DNA of 64,000 nt from positions 62,001-126,000 of the forward strand of contig JAFKKN010000007.1 of assembly GCA_017305535.1 (NCBI GenBank). The letters run 5' to 3'. This DNA comes from Hyphomicrobiales bacterium (lineage in GTDB: Bacteria > Pseudomonadota > Alphaproteobacteria > Rhizobiales > Xanthobacteraceae). Positions 1-8,205 of this stretch are shown piece after piece. Below the pieces are notes generated by a model. It made no database searches and was not told the DNA's origin. It was given only the letters and a program-made list of their open reading frames with translations. The position numbers and the translations under genes are program-made. Numbering within the stretch: position 1 is the stretch's first letter; each line of letters starts with the position of its first letter.

Positions 1-152
1 ACGTGTTCCAGGGCGTGCACATGATGCTCGAGGGCGATCACCAGCGTGCATGGAAAGAGGGTGAGCCGCGCCAAAGCCGGCTGGTGTTCATCGGGCGTGA
101 ACTGCCCGAGCAAACCATTCGCGACGGTTTTGAACGGTGCATCGCGGCGTGA
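1..152 (+). CDS. CobW/G3E-family GTP-binding protein, C-terminal end (5' truncated by window edge)
   Basis: Only the last 49 codons are present, read in frame from base 3 to a TGA at 150-152. The sequence ends RLVFIGRELPEQTIRDGFER, which fits the conserved end of the CobW C-terminal domain of COG0523 GTPases (LVFIG, then a short helix). These proteins are metal chaperones for zinc or cobalt enzymes. The next gene starts inside this stop codon, so the two are probably co-transcribed and translationally coupled. The GTPase domain is outside the window, so the exact subfamily is unknown. Confidence 0.7.
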   Translation, partial: VFQGVHMMLEGDHQRAWKEGEPRQSRLVFIGRELPEQTIRDGFERCIAA

Positions 153-1171
153 GCAAGGCGTTTGAACCCTCCGCAAATTCGGACTCCATCGTTTCGGTGA
201 CTGATCGCGTTCGCCAAGTCGAGATCGGTGTCCCGGTCAGCGCCGTGCATTTTCTCGGCGAGGCGGCAGTGTTTGTCGGCGACGAGGAAGCGCTCACTTT
301 CGTGACCGGCAGCGGTGAGGCGGCACGGCTGCCGATCCACGACGGCGCCATTCTCGGCACCGCCTCGGACGGCAAGCGGATCGTCTCCGGCGGCGACGAC
401 GGCAAGGTGATCGAGATCAAGGCCGACGGCAGCGTCGCGACGCTCGCCACCGACGCCAAGCGGCGCTGGATCGACAACGTCGCGCTGCATCCCGATGGCA
501 CTGTCGCATGGTCCGCCGGAAAGACGGCGTTCGTCCGAAATACGAAAGGCGAGGAAAAATCCCGCGACGTGATCTCCACGGTCGGCGGGTTGGCCTTCGC
601 GCCGAAAGGCTTGCGGCTGGCGATCTCGCATTACAACGGCGTGACGTTGTGGTTTCCCAACATGACGGCGACGCCGGAGGTGCTCGACTGGGCCGGCTCG
701 CATCTGGGGGTCGTCTTTAGTCCCGACAACAAATTCCTGGTGACGTCGATGCATGAGCCGGCACTGCACGGCTGGCGTCTCGCCGATGCGCGTCACATGC
801 GGATGACCGGCTATCCGACACGTGTGAAATCTGTGTCCTGGAGCGCGGACGGCAAGTCTCTCGCGACGTCGGGTGCTGACACCGTCATCTTGTGGCCGTT
901 CGCCAGCAAGGATGGTCCGATGGGCAAGGAGCCGGGAATCCTCGCGCCGATGCCGTCGCGTGTCTCGATGGTGGCGTGCCATCCGAAGCAGGAGATTATC
1001 GCGGTCGGTTACTCCGACGGCACCGTGCTGATGGTCCGCATCGCGGATGGCGCCGAAATTCTGGTACGGCGGAAAACCGAGCAGGCGATTACCGCACTGG
1101 GCTGGAATGCCAAAGGCAGTGTGCTGGCGTTCGCCGCCGCCGACGGCAATGCAGGACTGTTCACGTTGTAA
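149..1171 (+). CDS. WD40-repeat beta-propeller protein
   Basis: A protein of about 340 residues made of repeated short blades such as ILGTASDGKRIVSGGDDGKV, SVSWSADGKSLATSGADTVI and ALGWNAKGSVLAFAAADGNA, the pattern of a single WD40 propeller. There is no signal peptide, so it is probably cytoplasmic. I chose the GTG at 149 because it overlaps the upstream CobW stop in a GTGA; a GTG at 137 in the same frame is possible. WD40 propellers act as protein-interaction platforms. Coupling to a CobW GTPase suggests a role with that metal chaperone, but this is inference. No catalytic motif is visible. Confidence 0.8.
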   Translation: MSKAFEPSANSDSIVSVTDRVRQVEIGVPVSAVHFLGEAAVFVGDEEALTFVTGSGEAARLPIHDGAILGTASDGKRIVSGGDDGKVIEIKADGSVATLATDAKRRWIDNVALHPDGTVAWSAGKTAFVRNTKGEEKSRDVISTVGGLAFAPKGLRLAISHYNGVTLWFPNMTATPEVLDWAGSHLGVVFSPDNKFLVTSMHEPALHGWRLADARHMRMTGYPTRVKSVSWSADGKSLATSGADTVILWPFASKDGPMGKEPGILAPMPSRVSMVACHPKQEIIAVGYSDGTVLMVRIADGAEILVRRKTEQAITALGWNAKGSVLAFAAADGNAGLFTL

Positions 1172-1180
1172 CGGTATGTG

Positions 1181-1897
1181 ATGCGCTTTCTCGCAACGTT
1201 TCAGGCTTATGATTTTCTCGATACGGTCGTCAGCCTGACGGCGGCGTTCGTGCTTGCGACTCTGATCGGCGCGGAACGGCAATATCGGTTACGTACCGCG
1301 GGGCTGCGCACCAATGTGCTGGTCGCGGTAAGTGCAGCCGCTTTCGTCGATATCGGCATGCATCTTAGTGGCGCCGATGGTGCGGTCCGCATCATTGCCT
1401 ATGTCGTGTCAGGTATCGGCTTCCTCGGTGCCGGCGTGATCATGAAGGAAGGCATGAACGTACGTGGCCTCAACACCGCCGCGACGTTGTGGGGTTCGGC
1501 GGCGGTCGGAAGCTGCGCGGGCGCGGACTTGATCGCGCAGGCGGCAGCGCTCACGGTGTTTGTTCTCGCGGGTAACACGCTGCTGCGGCCGTTGGTCAAT
1601 GCCATCAATCGACGCCCGCTCGACGAACGCGCGTCGGAAGCGACCTATGAGGTGATGCTGACTGTTGACGCAGCCGCGATGAGCAAGCTTCGCGACGATC
1701 TGGTGGCGCGACTCGAAGTCGCGCACTATCCGGTCGGCGATGTGGAGGTGATCGATCGCACGGAAGATGTCAGCGAGATCGTAGCCACGCTGGTCAGCAC
1801 GGCGGTCGAGGCAAAGGAGCTGGATTCCGTGACGGTCGATCTCGCCCGGCTGCCAGGTGTGCGTCATGCGACGTGGGACGTCAGCACCAAGGATTGA
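1181..1897 (+). CDS. MgtC/SapB-family membrane protein
   Basis: About 238 residues. The N-terminal half has four to five hydrophobic segments with the family signatures LIGAERQYRLRTAGLRTNVL and GIGFLGAGVIMKEG followed by RGLNTAATLW. The C-terminal part, from about residue 150, is a soluble ACT-like domain. MgtC proteins are inner-membrane proteins that modulate the F-type ATP synthase and help survival at low magnesium. A GTG at 1178 directly precedes the ATG and could be the start. The gene follows the WD40 gene by only 9 bases, so it may be in the same transcript. Confidence 0.88.
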   Translation: MRFLATFQAYDFLDTVVSLTAAFVLATLIGAERQYRLRTAGLRTNVLVAVSAAAFVDIGMHLSGADGAVRIIAYVVSGIGFLGAGVIMKEGMNVRGLNTAATLWGSAAVGSCAGADLIAQAAALTVFVLAGNTLLRPLVNAINRRPLDERASEATYEVMLTVDAAAMSKLRDDLVARLEVAHYPVGDVEVIDRTEDVSEIVATLVSTAVEAKELDSVTVDLARLPGVRHATWDVSTKD

Positions 1898-2003
1898 GGT
1901 TGCTGGTTTCCGCCGCCGGTGACGTTCTACCCACGATGCCGTGTGGGAACATTCGCTGAATTCGCAGGTTGGTCTTCGCAGGACCGGGCAGCGGAATGGA
2001 CCG

Positions 2004-2333
2004 ATGACATCGAACGAAAGAAAACGTGTCGCGCGTCGCGATTTCGTCCTCGCGGCAATGGCGATTGTCGCCGGCCTGACGGTGACGGGCGCCTCTTTGT
2101 TGCAACTGACGTTGTGGACCGAGCCGCAGCGCTTCGCGCAAGCCCAAACGACGCAGCCCGATCAAAGTGGCGAGACAACTGCGCCTGCCGAATCGAAGCC
2201 GGGCGATGCGCGTCCGACTACGCCATCACCGCAGCCGGCGCGACCTGATGCCAACGCGCAGAAAAAAGGCGCCAAGCCGGCATTGCCACCGGCTCCTGCG
2301 GAAAAATTCGCGCCGTCGGTCGACGCGAAATAA
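2004..2333 (+). CDS. small hypothetical protein with N-terminal membrane anchor and Pro/Ala-rich tail
   Basis: About 109 residues. After a basic start (TSNERKRVARRD) comes one hydrophobic stretch (FVLAAMAIVAGLTVTGASLL), which reads as a signal anchor. The rest is low-complexity, rich in Pro, Ala, Gln, Thr and Lys. The ATG at 2004 is preferred over an upstream in-frame start at 1941 because it puts the basic residues and hydrophobic helix at the N terminus. A strong hairpin terminator follows at 2361-2399. No family is recognised; the protein probably has a periplasmic disordered tail. Confidence 0.55.
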   Translation: MTSNERKRVARRDFVLAAMAIVAGLTVTGASLLQLTLWTEPQRFAQAQTTQPDQSGETTAPAESKPGDARPTTPSPQPARPDANAQKKGAKPALPPAPAEKFAPSVDAK

Positions 2334-2360
2334 CCGGCGAGTTTCATTGAGCGTAAGGTG

Positions 2361-2399
2361 AGATCGCCCGACGCTCACGCAGATGAGGCCGGGCGATCT
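2361..2399 (+). terminator. rho-independent terminator between convergent genes
   Basis: Perfect 10-bp inverted repeat AGATCGCCCG / CGGGCGATCT with a 19-base loop, followed on the plus strand by TATTGTT. It lies between the small anchored protein and the end of homospermidine synthase and may stop transcription from both sides. Confidence 0.75.
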
Positions 2400-2423
2400 T
2401 ATTGTTGCAACTGTTATGTGGCG

Positions 2424-3869
2424 TCAGCGCACCAGGACGTTCTTGAACTGCCACGGATCGCTAGTATCGATATCTTCCGGGAAAAGGCCCGGACGATCCG
2501 TCAGCGGCGTCCAGTCGGTATAGTACCCCTTCACTGGCCCGAGATACGGCATCTGGATTTCCAGCAAGCGGTCGAAATCCATCTCGTCGGTTTCGACGAT
2601 GCCTTCGTTCGGGTTTTCCAGTGCCCACACCATGCCCGCGACCAGCGCCGACGTCACCTGCAGGCCGGTGGCGTTCTGATAGGGCGCGAGTTTCCGAGTC
2701 TCTTCGATGGAGAGCTGAGAACCGTACCAGTAGGCATTGTTGTCGTGGCCGAACAGCAGCACGCCGAGTTCGTCGATGCCGTCGACGATCTCGTTTTCAT
2801 CAAGGATGTGATGCTTCTCCTGCGCCTTGGCGGCGCGGCCGAACATTTCGTGTAGCGAGAGCACCGCGTCGTCCGCAGGGTGATAGGCATAGTGACAGGT
2901 CGGCCGATAGATCGCCTTGCCCGACGCGTCGAACACCGTGAAGTAATCGGAGATCGAAATCGATTCGTTATGGGTGACGAGGTAGCCGTATTGCGCGCCG
3001 CGGGTCGGGCACCAGGTGCGCACGCGCGTATCGGCGCCGGGCTGCATCAGATAGATCGCCGCGCCGCAGCCGGTCTCGTGGGTGTGCGCGTTTGCAGGCA
3101 TCCACTTTTCGTGGGTGCCCCAGCCGAGTTCGGATGGCTGTACGCCTTCGGATATGAAGCCTTCCACCGACCAGGTGTTGACGAAAACGTCCGGCTCCTT
3201 CGGCTTCTTCGCGCGCTGGGTGTCGCGTTCGGCGATGTGAATGCCCTTGATCCCGGCCTGACGCATCAGGTCGGCCCATTCCGCGCGGCTCTTCGGCTTC
3301 GGCGCATTGAGCTTGAGGCCGGCGGCGACATCCATCAATGCCTGCTTGACGAAGAACGAGACCATGCCGGGGTTGGCGCCGCAGCACGACACGGCTGTCG
3401 TCGAGCCTGCGGGGCGGGCCTTTTTGGCGGCCAGCGTGTTTTCGCGCAGCGCGTAGTTGGAGCGCGCTTCCGGTCCCTTCGACGCATCGAAATAGAAGCC
3501 GAGCCAAGGCTCGTTGACGGTGTCGATGTAGAGCGCGCCGATCTCGTTGCAAAGCTCCATGATGTCGGTGGAGCCGGTGTCGACCGAGACGTTGACGCAA
3601 AAACCTTGTCCGCCGCCTTCGGTCAAGAGCGGGGTCAGCAGTTCGCGGTAATTGTCCTTGGTCAGGCCCTGCTGAATGAAGCGCACATTGTGCTTCTCGC
3701 AATGCGCCTTGCGGCCTTCGTCCTTGGGATCGATCACCGTGATGCGCGATTTGTCGTAATCGAAATGCCGTTCGATCATCGGCAGCAATCCCTTGCCGAT
3801 CGATCCGAAGCCGACCATGACGATCGGGCCAGTGATGCGCGCGTGCACGGGCGAAGCGGGTGACGGCAT
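2424..3869 (-). CDS. hss: homospermidine synthase
   Basis: 481 residues, full length for bacterial homospermidine synthase of the saccharopine-dehydrogenase-like superfamily. A Rossmann NAD-binding motif GFGSIG lies at residues 20-25. Typical segments follow, such as DTVNEPWLGFYFD, CGANPGMVSFFVKQALMD and a C-terminal TDWTPLTDRPGLFPEDID. The enzyme condenses two putrescines, or putrescine and spermidine, into sym-homospermidine with NAD as prosthetic carrier. The ornithine decarboxylase about 3.5 kb away would supply putrescine, so the two genes make a local polyamine set. Confidence 0.95.
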   Translation of the reverse strand: MPSPASPVHARITGPIVMVGFGSIGKGLLPMIERHFDYDKSRITVIDPKDEGRKAHCEKHNVRFIQQGLTKDNYRELLTPLLTEGGGQGFCVNVSVDTGSTDIMELCNEIGALYIDTVNEPWLGFYFDASKGPEARSNYALRENTLAAKKARPAGSTTAVSCCGANPGMVSFFVKQALMDVAAGLKLNAPKPKSRAEWADLMRQAGIKGIHIAERDTQRAKKPKEPDVFVNTWSVEGFISEGVQPSELGWGTHEKWMPANAHTHETGCGAAIYLMQPGADTRVRTWCPTRGAQYGYLVTHNESISISDYFTVFDASGKAIYRPTCHYAYHPADDAVLSLHEMFGRAAKAQEKHHILDENEIVDGIDELGVLLFGHDNNAYWYGSQLSIEETRKLAPYQNATGLQVTSALVAGMVWALENPNEGIVETDEMDFDRLLEIQMPYLGPVKGYYTDWTPLTDRPGLFPEDIDTSDPWQFKNVLVR

Positions 3870-4026
3870 TTACCAGAACTCCAGGAGATCAAAGTGTGAT
3901 CAAGTTATGCGAAAAGCCGTTCGGACGGCTCTGCTCAGGCTGTTGAAAACGACAAATGGCCGCGAAAATCAAGGCCAAATGCCGTGGTTGAAATGAAGGA
4001 CGATGTCATATCGCCTTCATAAATAG

Positions 4027-4052
4027 GCCTCGCGGCCAAGTGGTCGCGAGGC
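4027..4052 (-). terminator. hairpin downstream of the rnk-like gene
   Basis: GCCTCGCG / CGCGAGGC arms with a 10-base loop whose ends (GCC...GGT) can extend the stem. Read on the minus strand it lies 46 bases after the rnk stop and is followed by TATTTATG, a weak U-rich tract. Confidence 0.55.
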
Positions 4053-4097
4053 GCGAAAGTCGCTTCGTCGAAGTTCGGTGTGGCTTCGGCTGAGTAA

Positions 4098-4505
4098 TCA
4101 GTTCACGCTGATGACGGTGAGTGCGCGCCAGCCGCCGGCCGGCGTCTGGAACTCGATGGTCTGCCCGGCCGACAGGCCGATCAGCGCCGCACCGATCGGC
4201 GTCAGGATCGAGATCTTGCCGCTGTCGACGTTAGCCTCTTCCGGGAACACCAGCGTCACCGTTCGCGTCTGCCCACCGACGTCGTCGCGGAATGTCACCT
4301 CGGATTGCATGGTGACCACGCCGCTCATCGGCTGATCGGCCTCGCGGATTTCCGCGCGGTCGATTTCGCGCGCGAGAAACTCCGCCGTCGCGGGATATTT
4401 TTCCGCGGCGGCATCGGCGATGTTTCGAAGACGTTCGACATCCCGCGCGCTGATGGCGATGCTCGGGAGCCGCGTATGCAGATCTTGATCCATGTCCTTC
4501 ACCAT
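4098..4505 (-). CDS. rnk: Rnk/GreA-like regulator of nucleoside diphosphate kinase
   Basis: 135 residues. A short N-terminal helical region (SARDVERLRNIADAAAEKYP) is followed by a GreA/GreB C-terminal-type domain from about residue 55. Its family segments are EVTFRDDVGGQTRTVTLVFP and ISILTPIGAALIGLSAGQTI. Rnk proteins bind RNA polymerase in the secondary channel but lack the long coiled-coil of GreA, so they do not cleave transcripts. An alternative start is the second Met at 4493. The gene stands alone, with a hairpin after it. Confidence 0.85.
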   Translation of the reverse strand: MVKDMDQDLHTRLPSIAISARDVERLRNIADAAAEKYPATAEFLAREIDRAEIREADQPMSGVVTMQSEVTFRDDVGGQTRTVTLVFPEEANVDSGKISILTPIGAALIGLSAGQTIEFQTPAGGWRALTVISVN

Positions 4506-4840
4506 TGATTGGTCGTGGGGTTGCCGGTCGGAGGGCCGGAAGCCGTACTCATACGCAGTGAGAGATACACATCACGTATGACGTGTGGGTGGTTGGAGTG
4601 CAGCGATGTAAGAGGAGAATGAAGTCGAATGGCCTGTCCCGGGACGGCGCATACGCGCGTCCGCCCGGGCTACCTTCCTGCGATCAGGTGGCCGGCGCGA
4701 AGCAACAGTCGGGTTGGGCGCGTGTTCGACATAATGAAATAAAGGTAGGTCTTACTTGCGATAAGTCAACGCCTTTGGCGCGACATTTTGGCGCGAATAT
4801 CCTGAATCAGAGGTTTGTCGGCTATTCGCGCGTCTAAAAG
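4506..4840. other. intergenic region, 335 bp, no gene seen
   Basis: It separates the start of the minus-strand rnk-like gene from the 3' end of the minus-strand RidA-like gene, so it should hold the rnk promoter. A short palindrome CACGT-atg-ACGTG occurs near 4574-4586. No convincing promoter, RNA or reading frame was seen. Confidence 0.5.
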
Positions 4841-5227
4841 TCAGCTTCGGCGTTTCGCCGTGACTTCGATCTCGATCTTCATCTCGGGCTTGAGCAGCGC
4901 AGCGACGACCAGCAGCGTTGCGGCAGGGCGAATCTCGCCAAGATGCTGACCGCAGACCGCGAATACCGCGTCGGCGTCGGCTGGGTCGACGATGTAATAG
5001 GTCGCGCGCACGATGTCGGCCATCGCGAAGCCCGCGCCTTCGAGAACGCCGCCGATCGTCTTGAAGCAATTGGTCGCCTGCGCGGTGACGTCTTCCGGAA
5101 GCGTCATCGTCGTGTAGTCGTAGCCGGTGGTGCCGGACACGAACATGAAATCACCGTCAACAACGGCGCGGCTGTAACCGGCGGTCTTTTCAAACGGCGA
5201 TCCGGTGGAAATCAACTGGCGGGCCAT
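4841..5227 (-). CDS. RidA-family (YjgF/YER057c/UK114) protein lacking the usual catalytic arginine
   Basis: 128 residues, the normal size for the family. It has the trimer-forming chorismate-mutase-like fold, seen in SRAVVDGDFMFVSGTTGYD, ATNCFKTIGGVLEGAGFAMADIV and the C-terminal MKIEIEVTAKR. Classical RidA hydrolyses reactive 2-aminoacrylate enamines using an Arg in a PAR-S/T motif. Here the matching segment is RPAATLLVV, with Ala instead of Arg. That places it among the Rid subfamilies without the known deaminase residue, so its reaction is uncertain. The start ATG is well placed; no operon partner is clear. Confidence 0.88.
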   Translation of the reverse strand: MARQLISTGSPFEKTAGYSRAVVDGDFMFVSGTTGYDYTTMTLPEDVTAQATNCFKTIGGVLEGAGFAMADIVRATYYIVDPADADAVFAVCGQHLGEIRPAATLLVVAALLKPEMKIEIEVTAKRRS

Positions 5228-5261
5228 ATGCGATCCCTAAGTCTGAGGGTGATGTAGAAGT

Positions 5262-5292
5262 CGTCATGGCCGGAACAAGCCCGGGCATGACG
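5262..5292. repeat. dispersed palindromic element, CGTCATG...CATGACG type
   Basis: Inverted repeat CGTCATG / CATGACG with an inner GG...CC, located in the gap between the RidA-like and GNAT genes. The same outer arms recur at 29644-29674 and, as part of a longer element, at 50757-50846. The pattern resembles BIME/REP-like intergenic palindromes. Confidence 0.6.
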
Positions 5293-5330
5293 TCGAGAGG
5301 CTCTGGGAATGCCGCGCCTCTCCGGTCAAA

Positions 5331-5921
5331 TCAAGCCGCGAGTGCGGCGGCGATATTGCGGCGCGCGCGCGGACGCCGCGCCTTGGCGCCGGTCGCGACG
5401 ATCATGCCGGACGCCTCATCGAGCGCGCCGATGCGCAGTTCAACAGCCAGCAGCCGTTCGCGTTCGAACGGACCGGGCAGCGCCAGATCGCCGGTCTTCG
5501 CGGCGCTGAAGCCGAAGCGCGCATAGTAGTCCGGATCGCCGCGCAGGATCACCGCGCCGTGGCCGCGCGCCGCCGCTTCCTTGAGCGCATGACGCATCAG
5601 CGCCGCGCCGATGCCTAGCTTGCGGCACGACGAATCGACCGCGAGCGGGCCGAGCACCAGCGCCGGAACGCCGGCGGCGCTGACGTGCCAGAGCCGCACG
5701 GTGCCGACCACGCGGCCGTCGTGCTCCGCCGCGAAGGCGAGACCTTCGGCAGGAACGCGTCCGTCGCGCAGGCGCTGGCAGGTACGCGCGTGGCGGCCTT
5801 CGCCGAAGCTCGCATCCAGCAACGCTTCACGCGCGCGAACGTCCGAGGCACGCTCCGCGCGGATCGCGAACGGAGCGGCATCGGAAAAGGCGGCGGTGAT
5901 CGACTTCCAAACAACGGTCAT
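5331..5921 (-). CDS. GNAT-family N-acetyltransferase
   Basis: 196 residues with one GNAT domain. The acetyl-CoA pyrophosphate-binding loop is RKLGIG at residues 100-105, preceded by the beta-4 strand VLGPLAVDSSC and followed by helix AALMRHALKEAAARG. The segment ILRGDPDYYARFGF is typical of the YhbS/predicted N-acetyltransferase group (COG3153). The substrate is unknown. The tail from about residue 175 is basic (KARRPRARR). It lies upstream of the RidA-like gene on the same strand, about 100 bases away. Confidence 0.85.
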   Translation of the reverse strand: MTVVWKSITAAFSDAAPFAIRAERASDVRAREALLDASFGEGRHARTCQRLRDGRVPAEGLAFAAEHDGRVVGTVRLWHVSAAGVPALVLGPLAVDSSCRKLGIGAALMRHALKEAAARGHGAVILRGDPDYYARFGFSAAKTGDLALPGPFERERLLAVELRIGALDEASGMIVATGAKARRPRARRNIAAALAA

Positions 5922-5992
5922 GGCACGTCAGTCCCCACGCCAACGGATTCGAAAACCGTCGCGTGTTGTCAGCAAAAGCGTTGTGACAGGGT

Positions 5993-6014
5993 GGAAGCCG
6001 GCGCACCGGCTTCC
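5993..6014 (-). terminator. GC-rich hairpin downstream of ornithine decarboxylase
   Basis: Perfect 9-bp arms GGAAGCCGG / CCGGCTTCC around a four-base loop, 42 bases past the ornithine decarboxylase stop on the minus strand. There is no U-tract, so it may be a weak terminator or an mRNA 3'-end stabiliser. Confidence 0.45.
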
Positions 6015-6055
6015 GATGGTCCAAGGTCCGAGGCGTGCGCTCGGATGCAGCCCGA

Positions 6056-7198
6056 TCAGATGTGGTAGGTCTTCAGCGGCGGGATGCCGTTGAAGGCCAC
6101 CGACGAGTAGGTCGAGGTATACGCCCCGGTGCCTTCGATCAGCAGCTTGTCGCCGATCTCGAGCGTGACGGGCAGCGGATACGGCACCTTCTCGTACAGT
6201 ACGTCGGCCGAATCGCAGGTCGGGCCGGCGAGGATGCACGGCGCCATCTCCGCGCCGTCGTGCGGCGTCTTGATGGCGTAGCGGATCGACTCGTCCATCG
6301 TCTCGGCGAGGCCGCCGAACTTGCCGATGTCGAGATAGACCCAGCGGCTCTCGTCGTCGTCGCTCTTCTTCGAGATCAGCACCACTTCCGTCTCGATGAT
6401 GCCCGCGTTGCCGACCATGCCGCGGCCCGGCTCGATGATGGTTTCCGGGATGCGGTTGCCGAAGTGCTTGCGCAGCGCGCGGAAGATCGAGCGGCCGTAC
6501 TGCACCACCGGCGGCACGTCCTTCAGGTAACGGGTCGGGAAGCCGCCGCCCATGTTGACCATGGAGAGGCTGATGCCGCGCTCGGCGCAGTCACGGAACA
6601 CCTGCGAGGCCATCGCCAGCGCACGGTCCCACGCCTTCACCTTGCGCTGCTGCGAGCCGACATGGAACGAGATGCCGTACGGCTCGAGGCCGACACGCTT
6701 GGCATGCTCGATCACGTCGACCGCCATCTCCGGATCGCAGCCGAACTTGCGGGACAGCGGCCACTCGGCGCCGGCGCAGTCGTACAGAATGCGGCAGAAC
6801 ACCTTGGCGCCGGGAGCGGCACGGGCGACCTTCTCGACCTCGGCGGTGCAGTCCACCGCGAACAGGCGGATGCCCAGCGCGAAGGCACGCGCGATGTCGC
6901 GCTCCTTCTTGATGGTGTTGCCGAAGGAGATGCGGTCCGGCGTCGCGCCGGCGGCCAGCGCCATTTCGATCTCGGCGACGGTCGCGGTGTCGAAGCACGA
7001 GCCGAGCGAAGCCAGCAGCGACAGCACTTCCGGCGCCGGGTTCGCCTTCACGGCGTAGAACACGCGCGAGTCCGGCAGCGCCTTGGCGAAGGTCTGATAG
7101 TTGTCGCGCACGACCTCGAGGTCGACGACGAGGCACGGCTCGGTGTCGAGACCTTCGCGACGGCGGTTGCGGAGGAATTCCTGGATACGTTCGGTCAT
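6056..7198 (-). CDS. odc: ornithine decarboxylase, PLP fold-type III
   Basis: 380 residues. The PLP-binding lysine is K51 in YAVKANP. The phosphate loop GGGFP is at 217-221 and EPGR at 256-259; active-site GPTCDSAD has Cys328 and Asp329. These are features of eukaryotic-like ornithine or ornithine/lysine decarboxylases, which make putrescine from ornithine. The ATG at 7198 is chosen because it follows GGGAGAG on the minus strand and begins at the family N terminus; in-frame codons upstream belong to the leader. It probably feeds homospermidine synthase at 2424-3869. A lysine/ornithine dual enzyme cannot be excluded. Confidence 0.93.
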   Translation of the reverse strand: MTERIQEFLRNRRREGLDTEPCLVVDLEVVRDNYQTFAKALPDSRVFYAVKANPAPEVLSLLASLGSCFDTATVAEIEMALAAGATPDRISFGNTIKKERDIARAFALGIRLFAVDCTAEVEKVARAAPGAKVFCRILYDCAGAEWPLSRKFGCDPEMAVDVIEHAKRVGLEPYGISFHVGSQQRKVKAWDRALAMASQVFRDCAERGISLSMVNMGGGFPTRYLKDVPPVVQYGRSIFRALRKHFGNRIPETIIEPGRGMVGNAGIIETEVVLISKKSDDDESRWVYLDIGKFGGLAETMDESIRYAIKTPHDGAEMAPCILAGPTCDSADVLYEKVPYPLPVTLEIGDKLLIEGTGAYTSTYSSVAFNGIPPLKTYHI

Positions 7199-7560
7199 CG
7201 CACTCTCCCAATCGGCCCAGCGACGGACCGTTGAAAAACCGTTCTTCGGATGTGAGCGCTTCGGCCCGGCCGCACGATGGAGGTGCGACAAAGCCTCGGA
7301 CTCGTATCCGAACTGTGCTGCCGTGGATTGGTTGGGAAATTCCCGCCCGCTCACCTGGCAATGAAGGACAAGCCTTTTCAGTAGCCCGCGCCGGCGTTGG
7401 ACTGCCGGTAGAGACCAAAAAAGCCCGCTCCGTCGTTGCTTTAAGTCGCGTCCCCCGTTGAGAGCGGGGTGCGCCGGTTCGCCTCCGGCTGCCGGTCACG
7501 GTTGCAAGTCAACAAGACCCTTCAAGTGACGCATCCCTTGAGAGAGATGCTGGGTCCCAT
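7199..7560 (-). promoter_or_regulatory. structured leader of ornithine decarboxylase (speF-type leader candidate)
   Basis: A long untranslated stretch precedes the decarboxylase ATG. Read on the minus strand it holds several hairpins: GCATC/GATGC (7531-7550), GCCGG/CCGGC (about 7473-7489), CCCCG/CGGGG (7453-7469) and the attenuator described separately. Alphaproteobacterial ornithine decarboxylase genes are known to carry a conserved cis-regulatory RNA (Rfam speF). Position and size fit, but I could not run a covariance model, so membership is inference. The Shine-Dalgarno GGGAGAG is at its 3' end. Confidence 0.45.
7417..7469 (-). promoter_or_regulatory. possible transcription attenuator in the ornithine decarboxylase leader
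   Basis: On the minus-strand RNA, CCCGCTC (7468-7462) can pair with GAGCGGG (7430-7424), which is followed by C and six U residues (7422-7417), an intrinsic terminator. The same CCCCG bases (7469-7465) can instead pair with CGGGG (7457-7453) in a compact hairpin with a 7-base loop. The two structures share bases and exclude each other, as in attenuators. The terminator loop is rather long (31 bases). It could also simply end the transcript of the small gene at 7801-8058. Confidence 0.4.
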
Positions 7561-7800
7561 TTCCTTGGCGGCTGTCCGGCCTCTTGTCCGGATACCCACC
7601 GACCGACACACGACCACAGGCACGTGCGAAATTGGGCAAGCCGGGAAATAAGTCTTTTGAATTCGCCGCGCAACATTTTTTTCAGGTGCGCGACAAATTT
7701 CCCCACCCTGTGATCGCACGAGCGCTTTCGTGGCGAAAAACGCCGCCGAATTATGAACGCTTGTTAATCGCTGTTAAGGCGAGACGGGGGCGATGCTCGA
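7561..7800. other. intergenic sequence upstream of the leader
   Basis: Contains a hairpin TCCGG/CCGGA near 7575-7592, an A/T-rich tract at 7673-7684 and TTAA motifs near 7763-7776. The decarboxylase promoter probably lies here, but no clear -35/-10 pair was found. Short frames here look non-coding. Confidence 0.4.
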
Positions 7801-8058
7801 TCAGACGCGTCGGGTGAACGGCTCGACGCGACGGGCACCGCGGATGAAGCTGATCATGATGGCGACGCCGATGACGAACAGGATCGCCTGAAGGATGTGG
7901 GCGCCGAGGGTGTCCAGCCCGAACAGGATCGCCAGCGCCCAGCCGCCGGCGAAGGCGGCGCCGAACACCTCGGCGCCGATCAGGATCGCCGCCGAGATGA
8001 CGGTGATGACGCTGGGCCAGGCGATTTCGCGGCGTTCGTTGGAGGTCTGATCGGTCAT
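7801..8058 (-). CDS. small two-helix inner-membrane protein
   Basis: 85 residues with two hydrophobic segments, SVITVISAAILIGAEVFGAAFAGG and an ILFVIGVAIMISFI helix near the end. A polar N terminus (TDQTSNERREIAWP) precedes them. The ATG at 8058 is preferred to an in-frame start at 8166, which would add a proline- and arginine-rich stretch unlike a membrane protein. No function is recognised. It is transcribed towards the ornithine decarboxylase leader. Confidence 0.65.
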   Translation of the reverse strand: MTDQTSNERREIAWPSVITVISAAILIGAEVFGAAFAGGWALAILFGLDTLGAHILQAILFVIGVAIMISFIRGARRVEPFTRRV

Positions 8059-8205
8059 GGTCGGGTCCTGTTGCGGGCGCAATCTCTCCGAAAACCCGTC
8101 CGGTATCAAGCGCGATGGCATTTCCGGGCGAGGCGGTAATCCAGTTTTGCGAAGAAATCGCGTCAAATCAAAATCTTAAAGGCCCAAAAAAGCCGCATCG
8201 CGTGC

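Noticed and set aside
7760-7780. TTAA-n6-TTAA sequence resembling a CtrA site
   Set aside because: The CtrA consensus has seven bases between the TTAA half-sites; here there are six.
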